DNA of 10,333 bases from contig JAJYSW010000109.1 in the NCBI GenBank assembly GCA_021793335.1, forward strand, positions 1 through 10,333, in the 5' to 3' direction. The notes beneath the pieces are model-generated. The model made no database searches. It worked only from the letters and a program-made list of their open reading frames with translations, and had not been told where the DNA came from. The DNA is from Actinomycetes bacterium. Lineage in GTDB: Bacteria > Actinomycetota > Actinomycetes > Mycobacteriales > Micromonosporaceae. This document shows positions 1 to 7,425 of this stretch, one piece after another (position 1 is the stretch's first letter; each line of letters opens with the position of its first letter). Both the position numbers and the translations under genes were made by a program.

Positions 1-56
1 GTGTCGGCGCCCCGAGGGTGAGTGAGTCGGGTCTCGTGGAGTGTCGGCGCCCCGAG
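1..56. repeat. 16-bp direct repeat pair with 40-bp period
   Basis: GTGTCGGCGCCCCGAG occurs exactly at 1-16 and again at 41-56. The second copy also forms part of an inverted repeat, GGTCTCG at 30-36 pairing with CGAGACC at 53-59, which could fold into a hairpin with a 16-nt loop. The sequence runs off the left edge, so the repeat may belong to the 3' end of an upstream gene or to a longer array. No open frame in positions 1-73 resembles a protein I know. Confidence 0.6.
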
Positions 57-73
57 ACCGCATACGGCGGTAC

Positions 74-104
74 CGCGATGCGGCGGCCCCGCCGCCGCAT
101 CGCG
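74..104 (-). terminator. Hairpin downstream of typA
   Basis: A perfect 14-bp stem (74-87 with 91-104, arm CGCGATGCGGCGGC) closes on a three-base CCC loop and begins two bases past the typA stop codon. There is no U-rich tract on the typA side, but GC-rich stems without a U tract commonly act as terminators in actinobacteria. On the plus strand the stem is followed by CTTT, so it could also stop transcription arriving from the left. Confidence 0.6.
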
Positions 105-106
105 CT

Positions 107-1978
107 TTAACCGGCGTGTTTGGCCCGCGCGGCGGCGCGGCCGCGTTCTTTCTGGTCGAGCACGGTCTTGCGGAGGCGTACCGCTTCGGGCGTGATCTCG
201 ACGCATTCGTCATCGCGGCAGAACTCCAGTGACTGCTCTAGCGACAGCGCCCGCGGTGGCACGACGTTCTCCGTGGCGTCGGAGGCCGCAGCGCGCATGT
301 TGGTGAGTTTTTTCTCCTTGGTGATGTTCACGTCCATGTCGTCGGAACGGGAGTTCTCGCCGACGATCATGCCTTCGTAGACCTCGGTGCCCGGCCCCAC
401 GAACAGGGTGCCGCGCTCTTGGATGTTGAGCATCGCGAACGCGGTGACGGCGCCGGCGCGGTCGGCCACCAGGGAGCCGTTGCTGCGGGTGCGCAGCTCG
501 CCGAACCATGGTTCGTGCGTCTCGAAGATCGAGTGGGCGATACCGGTGCCGCGAGTCTGTGTCAGGAACTCGGTGCGGAAGCCGATCAGGCCGCGGGAGG
601 GCACCAGCCATTCCATCCGGACCCAGCCCGACCCGTGGTTCGTCATCGCCTCCATGCGGCCTTTTCGGGCGGCCATGAGCTGGGTGATCGCACCCAGGTG
701 CTCCTCGGGGGAGTCGATCGTCATCCGTTCGACCGGTTCGTGGACCGCACCGTCGATGGTCTTGGTGACGACTTCGGGTTTGCCGACGGTCAGCTCGAAG
801 CCCTCGCGGCGCATCTGCTCGACCAGGATGGCCAGCGCCAGTTCGCCGCGGCCCTGCACCTCCCAGGCATCGGGGCGCTCGGTGGGCAGGACGCGCAGGG
901 AGACGTTGCCGACCAGTTCCCGGTCGAGCCGGTCCTTGACCAGCCGCGCGGTGAGCTTGTGCCCCTTGCCGCCCCTGCCGACCAGTGGCGAGGTGTTGGT
1001 GCCGATGGTCATCGAGATCGCCGGTTCGTCGACGGTGATGAGCGGCAGTGCGACCGGGTGCTCGGGGTCGGCCAGGGTCTCGCCGATCGTGATGTCGGGG
1101 ACGCCGGCGATGGCGCAGATGTCGCCGGGCCCGGCCTTCTCGGCGGGCCGCCGGGTGAGCGCCTCGGTCATCATCAGTTCGGTGATGCGGAGATTCGTGA
1201 CCGTTCCGTCGCGCCGCATCCAGGCCACCGTCTGGCCTTTGCGGAGCTCGCCTTGGGCGATGCGGCACAGCGCGATGCGGCCGAGGAAGTTGTCCGCGTC
1301 GAGGTTGGTGACGTGCGCCTGGAGCGGGGCACCCTCGTCGTATTGGGGCGCGGGCACGTATTCGAGGATGGTGTCGAAGAATGGTTTGAGGCTGTCGGAG
1401 TCGCCGGGGACGGTGCCGTCCTCGGGCTGCTTGAGTGAGGCGACGCCGTCGCGGGCGCAGGTGTAGACGATCGGGAACTCGATCTGCTCTTCGTCGGCGT
1501 CCAGGTCGAGGAACAGCTCGTAGGTCTCGTCGACGACTTCGGAGATGCGGGCGTCGGGCCGGTCGGTCTTGTTGACGCACAGGATGACCGGCAGGCGCGA
1601 TTCCAGGGCTTTGCGGAGCACGAAGCGGGTTTGCGGGAGGGGGCCCTCCGATGCGTCCACGAGCAGGACGACGGCGTCGACCATCGACAGCCCGCGTTCG
1701 ACCTCGCCGCCGAAGTCGGCGTGGCCGGGCGTGTCGATGATGTTGATGACCATCGGCGAGCCGTCGGCCGGGTCGGTGTAGTGGACCGCGGTGTTCTTCG
1801 CGAGGATCGTGATGCCCTTTTCGCGTTCGAGGTCCATCGAGTCCATGACCCGGTCGTCGAGCCGGAGTCCTTCGCGGAACGTCCCCGCCTGCTTGAGCAT
1901 GGCGTTGACGAGCGTGGTCTTCCCGTGGTCGACGTGGGCGATGATGGCGATGTTTCGCAGATCCGAGCGTATTGACAC
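107..1978 (-). CDS. typA: Ribosome-binding translational GTPase TypA/BipA
   Basis: TypA (BipA) is an EF-G-like GTPase that binds the 70S ribosome and supports 50S assembly and growth under stress. The 623-residue length is normal for the family. G1 P-loop AHVDHGKT is at residues 14-21, the G2 region GITI at 55-58, G3 DTPGH at 82-86 and G4 NKTD at 136-139. The EF-G-like beta-barrel and the TypA-specific C-terminal region follow, including the PSRGLIGFRTEFLTQTRG stretch conserved in TypA. The start is GTG: an in-frame TAA lies 18 bases upstream and no other start precedes the P-loop. The only Shine-Dalgarno match, GGAG at 1981-1984, is just two bases from the GTG, which is unusually close. It is divergent from the wall hydrolase gene and is followed by a 14-bp stem. 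Identification is secure. Confidence 0.97.
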   Translation of the reverse strand: MSIRSDLRNIAIIAHVDHGKTTLVNAMLKQAGTFREGLRLDDRVMDSMDLEREKGITILAKNTAVHYTDPADGSPMVINIIDTPGHADFGGEVERGLSMVDAVVLLVDASEGPLPQTRFVLRKALESRLPVILCVNKTDRPDARISEVVDETYELFLDLDADEEQIEFPIVYTCARDGVASLKQPEDGTVPGDSDSLKPFFDTILEYVPAPQYDEGAPLQAHVTNLDADNFLGRIALCRIAQGELRKGQTVAWMRRDGTVTNLRITELMMTEALTRRPAEKAGPGDICAIAGVPDITIGETLADPEHPVALPLITVDEPAISMTIGTNTSPLVGRGGKGHKLTARLVKDRLDRELVGNVSLRVLPTERPDAWEVQGRGELALAILVEQMRREGFELTVGKPEVVTKTIDGAVHEPVERMTIDSPEEHLGAITQLMAARKGRMEAMTNHGSGWVRMEWLVPSRGLIGFRTEFLTQTRGTGIAHSIFETHEPWFGELRTRSNGSLVADRAGAVTAFAMLNIQERGTLFVGPGTEVYEGMIVGENSRSDDMDVNITKEKKLTNMRAAASDATENVVPPRALSLEQSLEFCRDDECVEITPEAVRLRKTVLDQKERGRAAARAKHAG

Positions 1979-2052
1979 AACTCCGATTGTTGCTTAAGGG
2001 AGGCCTTGGATCTCGATCAGGCCCCGTGACGGTCGACACGGAAGAGAAAACT

Positions 2053-2084
2053 TCATGTTACTGTTTCAACCACCACGAACATGA
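2053..2084. promoter_or_regulatory. Inverted repeat in the typA / wall-hydrolase divergent region
   Basis: TCATGTT at 2053-2059 is matched by AACATGA at 2078-2084 with an 18-base gap. It sits in the AT-richer 128-bp stretch between two divergent genes, where regulatory sites are expected. The centre-to-centre distance of about 25 bp does not match a simple dimer site. I found no canonical -35/-10 pair for typA here. Role is inferred from position only. Confidence 0.25.
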
Positions 2085-2094
2085 TGAATTCCTA

Positions 2095-2110
2095 CCATAC
2101 TGTCGTATGG
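2095..2110 (+). promoter_or_regulatory. 16-bp palindrome over the start codon, with possible -10 for a leaderless transcript
   Basis: CCATAC-TGTC-GTATGG is a perfect 6-bp inverted repeat around a four-base centre, and the ATG at 2107-2109 lies inside the right arm. CATACT at 2096-2101 (or TACCAT at 2093-2098) could be a -10 hexamer that places transcription start at about 2105-2107, meaning a leaderless mRNA. No Shine-Dalgarno sequence precedes the ATG, which fits that reading. No good -35 is visible. The palindrome could instead be an operator or a start-codon hairpin. Confidence 0.35.
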
Positions 2111-3213
2111 GTGCATACAACATCGCCATCAGGTTCGCCGTGATCCCGACCCTGGCCGCGGCCGCGGTGCTGACCGGAGCCCTTCCCGCTCACTCCACGG
2201 CCGCCCACGGGACCGTGTCCACCGGCGGAGGCCCGCTCAACGCGCGCTCCGGCCCGGCCACCGACCAGGAGATCGTCGACACCGTCGACGACGGCGCGGA
2301 GACGCCCGTCGTCTGCAAGGTCCGCGGCGAGCACATCGACGGCCACGTGCGCTCCTCGGCCACCTGGCTGGGCATCGGCGCAGACCGCTGGATCAGCCAC
2401 GCCTATGTCGACCTGAACGGCGAGGGCGCCGACCTTCCCTGGTGCTCGGCGGGCGCCCAGAAGGCCACGTACGCCAAGGTCGCCACCGGCGGGACCGCCC
2501 TCAACGTCCGGGCCGACGCCGACGCCGACGCCGGATCAGCGCTGCGTGGCACTTATGGTGACGGCGCCGCGGTGCAGGTCGCCTGCCAGGTCTGGGGCCG
2601 GTCCGTCGACGCCGGAGCCGCCGAGACGAACCTGTGGTACCGCGTCGCCGACGAGCACCACGTCTCCGCCGCCCACATCACGTGGACCGACGGCGAACCG
2701 TGGCTGCCGTGGTGCGAGCAGGACCCGCCGTCGATCCCCTCCGGCGGCGAGCAGGGCTTCATCGACCAGCACGCTCCGGCCGCCGAGGACAGCCGCGAGG
2801 CCACCGGAGTCCCGGCCTCGGTCACCCTCGCCCAGGCCATCCTCGAAACCGGCTGGGGCCAAGGTGCCCTGGCCCGCGAAGACCACAACATGTTCGGGAT
2901 GAAGTGCTTCGGATCGCCGGGCGAGCACGCCCTCGGCTGCCGCGATTACGGCACCTTCGAGTGCAGCCCCGCCGGCGGCTGCTTCGACGTGGACGCGACC
3001 TTCCGCGCCTACGCCGGCATCGCCGACTCCTACCGCGACCACGGCGAGCTGCTCTCGGGCTGGTCGCGCTATGCCACGGCGATGGAGCACAAGGACGACC
3101 CCGACCGGTTCGCCCGCGAGATCCACAAGGCCGGCTACGCCACCGATCCGCAATACGCCGACAAGCTCATCGAGCTCATGGAGAACTACGACCTGTACCA
3201 GTACGACGCCTGA
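2107..3213 (+). CDS. Secreted peptidoglycan hydrolase: two SH3b-like modules plus glucosaminidase (GsmA-like)
   Basis: Predicted exported endo-beta-N-acetylglucosaminidase acting on cell-wall glycan strands; 368 residues. A signal peptide spans residues 1 to about 33 (hydrophobic core 11-26, cleavage probably near AHSTA-AHG). Two SH3b-like modules follow, at about 37-113 and 125-203. Each opens with TGG-x-x-LN-x-R, has an internal Cys (C70, C160) and ends in LPWC (C113, C203), so each probably holds a disulfide. Residues 215-365 are a FlgJ/GH73-type glucosaminidase domain; Glu247 in AILETGWGQ is the expected catalytic acid, with the KAGYATDPQYADKL motif near the end. This layout matches sporangiospore-maturation wall hydrolase GsmA of Actinoplanes, so a role in spore or hyphal separation is plausible but inferred. 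I chose the ATG at 2107, not the in-frame ATG at 1972, because the latter overlaps typA and adds 45 residues ahead of the signal peptide. Confidence 0.88.
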   Translation: MGAYNIAIRFAVIPTLAAAAVLTGALPAHSTAAHGTVSTGGGPLNARSGPATDQEIVDTVDDGAETPVVCKVRGEHIDGHVRSSATWLGIGADRWISHAYVDLNGEGADLPWCSAGAQKATYAKVATGGTALNVRADADADAGSALRGTYGDGAAVQVACQVWGRSVDAGAAETNLWYRVADEHHVSAAHITWTDGEPWLPWCEQDPPSIPSGGEQGFIDQHAPAAEDSREATGVPASVTLAQAILETGWGQGALAREDHNMFGMKCFGSPGEHALGCRDYGTFECSPAGGCFDVDATFRAYAGIADSYRDHGELLSGWSRYATAMEHKDDPDRFAREIHKAGYATDPQYADKLIELMENYDLYQYDA

Positions 3214-3266
3214 GTGACGTGCCGCATTCGGGCGCGATGACCGGGGGCGGAAGCGGGTAGTCTCGA

Positions 3267-3299
3267 CGAACGGGCCGCAGCGCGAGCGCGGCCCGTTCG
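3267..3299 (+). terminator. 12-bp stem terminator between wall hydrolase and uvrA
   Basis: CGAACGGGCCGC at 3267-3278 pairs perfectly with GCGGCCCGTTCG at 3288-3299 around a nine-base loop, 53 bases after the hydrolase stop. The downstream ATTCTGT is only weakly U-rich. The stem ends three bases before the damage-promoter motif of uvrA, so it would insulate uvrA from read-through. Confidence 0.7.
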
Positions 3300-3302
3300 A
3301 TT

Positions 3303-3325
3303 CTGTCGGACCCGAAGGTTAGATT
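3303..3325 (+). promoter_or_regulatory. PafBC / RecA-independent DNA-damage promoter of uvrA
   Basis: CTGTCGGAC at 3303-3311, exactly eight bases, then TAGATT at 3320-3325. This fits the mycobacterial RecA-independent damage-promoter consensus TTGTCRGTG-N8-TAnnnT, with the TGTCRG core intact, the exact spacing and a perfect TAnnnT; three flanking bases of the nine-base upstream element deviate. In mycobacteria this promoter class is activated by PafBC and drives many repair genes. From the -10 position, transcription should start at about 3331-3332, at the GTG start codon, which implies a leaderless mRNA. The match is seen in the sequence; control by PafBC in this organism is inferred. Confidence 0.7.
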
Positions 3326-3331
3326 CCCCAG

Positions 3332-6232
<2,901 letters not shown>

Positions 6233-6335
6233 CGACGAGGGCCTCGATATACGGAAAGGCCACCGCATTCGGTCCGGCCGACGGCGCTCGTGTCGCGGAC
6301 CTCGGTGAACGCCGCCGCGTGCGAGCATCTGCGGC

Positions 6336-6929
6336 ATGTTCATCGTCGGCGCGGCGGCCGCGCTTCTCGCCAGTCCCTGCTTGAGCCGGTGTGTCGCCCT
6401 GGCCACGGACCGCCGACCGGACCCACGGTTGATCGCCTCGGCCGCGTTCGCCTCGGCGCTGCTGATCGTGTGGCGCGCCGAGGGCGCCCTGCACGGTGCG
6501 GCGTTGTCCCTGGTGGCGGCGGTGGGAATCGTCGCGGGGTGGATCGACGCGTATGAGCGTCGTCTGCCGGACGTGCTGGTGCTGCCCGCGTATCCTGCGG
6601 TGGCGGCGCTCCTGCTGGCCGCCGCCGACGCCGAGACCATGCTGCGGGCCGCGGCATGCGCCGCCGCGCTCGCGGGGCTGTACCTGGCAGGACACGTCCT
6701 CGGTCAGCTCGGCTTCGGCGATGTCAAGCTCGCGGGCCTGCTCGGGCTCGTCCTCGGCTGGGCGTCGTGGCGGACCGTCGCCGTCGCCGTGGCCGCCACG
6801 CTGGTGATCGGCGGTGCGCAGGCGGCGGTGGTGCTGGCATTGCGGCGAAGTGAGTTCCCCTTCGGGCCGGCGATGCTGTTCGGTGCGTCTGCCGCCCTTG
6901 TAATTACAAATATGGGCATTGCTCACTAA
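6336..6929 (+). CDS. A24 family prepilin peptidase, short form (TadV/CpaA-like)
   Basis: Membrane aspartic protease expected to cleave the leader of type IV-like pilins or pseudopilins at the inner face of the membrane. The protein has 197 residues, mostly hydrophobic, with several predicted transmembrane segments. Both catalytic aspartates are present: Asp71 in WIDAYERRLPD and Asp129 in GFGDVKLA, the GxGDxK motif of the family. FPFGPAM near the C-terminus is also typical. There is no N-terminal methyltransferase domain, so it resembles the TadV/CpaA and actinobacterial short forms rather than full PilD. The ATG at 6336 is the only start after an in-frame TGA at 6306-6308, and no clear Shine-Dalgarno sequence is seen. 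No pilin, ATPase or tad gene is in the window, so its substrate must be encoded elsewhere. It starts 103 bp after uvrA and may be cotranscribed with it; no convincing terminator lies between. Confidence 0.88.
   Translation: MFIVGAAAALLASPCLSRCVALATDRRPDPRLIASAAFASALLIVWRAEGALHGAALSLVAAVGIVAGWIDAYERRLPDVLVLPAYPAVAALLLAAADAETMLRAAACAAALAGLYLAGHVLGQLGFGDVKLAGLLGLVLGWASWRTVAVAVAATLVIGGAQAAVVLALRRSEFPFGPAMLFGASAALVITNMGIAH
6898..6909. repeat. Perfect 12-bp AT-rich palindrome at the peptidase 3' end
   Basis: TTGTAATTACAA reads identically on both strands and lies within the last codons of the prepilin peptidase gene, at the point where the sequence turns from GC-rich to AT-rich. It lies about 150 bases before the start of the small secreted protein gene and about 85 bases before its candidate -10, so it could be an operator for that gene. 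No known regulator is assigned. Confidence 0.35.
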
Positions 6930-6993
6930 CGGCGTTCAAGAAAATAAAAACCGCGACACACGGTAAATCCCAAGAAATTGGTCTAAAGCTGCT

Positions 6994-6999
6994 TATAGT
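6994..6999 (+). promoter_or_regulatory. Candidate -10 element for the small secreted protein gene
   Basis: TATAGT is the best -10 match in the AT-rich 130-bp spacer and would give a leader of about 54 bases. TG at 6990-6991 lies two bases upstream, close to but not exactly an extended -10. At a spacing of 17-18 bases there is no TTGACA-like -35, so an alternative sigma factor or an activator is possible. TTGGTC at 6978-6983 is too near to serve as a -35. Confidence 0.35.
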
Positions 7000-7059
7000 C
7001 ATGATGGTTCTGCAATCAGGGCCAATCATCGAAATCGAAATCGATTCAAAGGAGCGTTC

Positions 7060-7362
7060 ATGCTTCGTAAAGCTCTCAAGGGCGCCGCTGTCGCCGGTTC
7101 CGCGGCCATCCTCGCCGCTGGTGCGGCTTCGCCCGCCATGGCCGATGACTTCGAGTACAACTACAACTCGGACGACTTCGGCGGTGTCAACGTGCTGTCG
7201 AACATCTGCCTCAATGTCAGTGACCTGATCGACATCCTCGCCATCACCGACAGCGAGCACTGCACTGCGACGGAGGTCGACAACAACGAGACCAACATTG
7301 ACGTCGATGACGTCGATGTTGACGTTGACGGCAAGCACCACCACGGCAAGTGGCACGGCTAA
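7060..7362 (+). CDS. Small secreted acidic protein with Asp-Val repeats and His-rich tail (rodlin/chaplin-like size)
   Basis: I do not recognise a definite family. The 100-residue product has a clear signal peptide (MLRKALKG, hydrophobic core, ASPAMA, cleavage after Ala28), giving a 72-residue mature protein with 18 Asp/Glu, only two Lys and no Arg. Two cysteines (C50 and C68) are separated by 17 residues, the spacing I recall for the chaplin cysteine pair, although the chaplin Gly/Asn motifs are absent. NVLS and HCTATE around them recall NVLSS and QCTEN of Streptomyces rodlins. The C-terminus has IDVDDVDVDVDG (80-91), then HHHGKWHG, a likely cation-binding tail. The Shine-Dalgarno AAAGGAG at 7048-7054, five bases from the ATG, is the strongest in the window and suggests high expression. 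It has its own AT-rich upstream region and a strong terminator. A surface or extracellular structural role is inferred. Confidence 0.75.
   Translation: MLRKALKGAAVAGSAAILAAGAASPAMADDFEYNYNSDDFGGVNVLSNICLNVSDLIDILAITDSEHCTATEVDNNETNIDVDDVDVDVDGKHHHGKWHG
7300..7330 (+). repeat. Short tandem coding repeat GACGTCGAT / GTTGAC
   Basis: GACGTCGAT is repeated back to back at 7300-7308 and 7309-7317 and is followed by two GTTGAC units. These encode the Asp-Val run of the small secreted protein. The repeat could vary in length by replication slippage in steps of three, six or nine bases without a frameshift. Confidence 0.55.
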
Positions 7363-7370
7363 AACACCCG

Positions 7371-7423
7371 TGACAGCGTTAAACGGGGGCGGTCCCACTT
7401 GGGACCGCCCCCGTTCACTGTCA
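7371..7423. terminator. Bidirectional terminator between small protein gene and convergent cellulase
   Basis: AACGGGGGCGGTCCC at 7382-7396 pairs perfectly with 7401-7415 around the tetraloop ACTT. The stem can be extended across a small internal loop by TGACAG at 7371-7376 with CTGTCA at 7418-7423. It starts nine bases after the stop of the plus-strand gene and ends three bases before the cellulase stop, so it can terminate both genes. It is the strongest hairpin in the window. No long U tract follows on either side. Confidence 0.85.
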
Positions 7424-7425
7424 TC

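Noticed and set aside
387..1466. Open frames on the plus strand across typA
   Set aside because: They are opposite to intact typA, overlap each other in different frames and look like no protein family.
2096..2104. CATACTGTC shared with the cellulase promoter (10068-10076) as a common regulatory word
   Set aside because: The two copies are in opposite orientation relative to their genes and sit in different contexts; a nine-base match among many comparisons is likely chance.
1972..2106. Extended N-terminus of the wall hydrolase from ATG 1972
   Set aside because: It would overlap the typA start and put 45 mostly polar residues before a normal signal peptide that begins at 2107.
3258..3263. 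TAGTCT as a second -10 for uvrA
   Set aside because: Transcription would start at the left arm of the 12-bp hairpin and no -35 is found at the right distance; the 3303-3325 motif is far better.
3265..3300. LexA (SOS) box upstream of uvrA from GAAC/GTTC half-sites
   Set aside because: The half-sites are the ends of the 12-bp hairpin arms and are about 24 bases apart, too far for the compact actinobacterial LexA site.
6233..6335. Terminator or small RNA between uvrA and the prepilin peptidase
   Set aside because: Only a 5-bp GGCCT/AGGCC pairing with a 12-base loop (6240-6261) is visible, too weak to call. Nothing else is seen in this 103-base gap.
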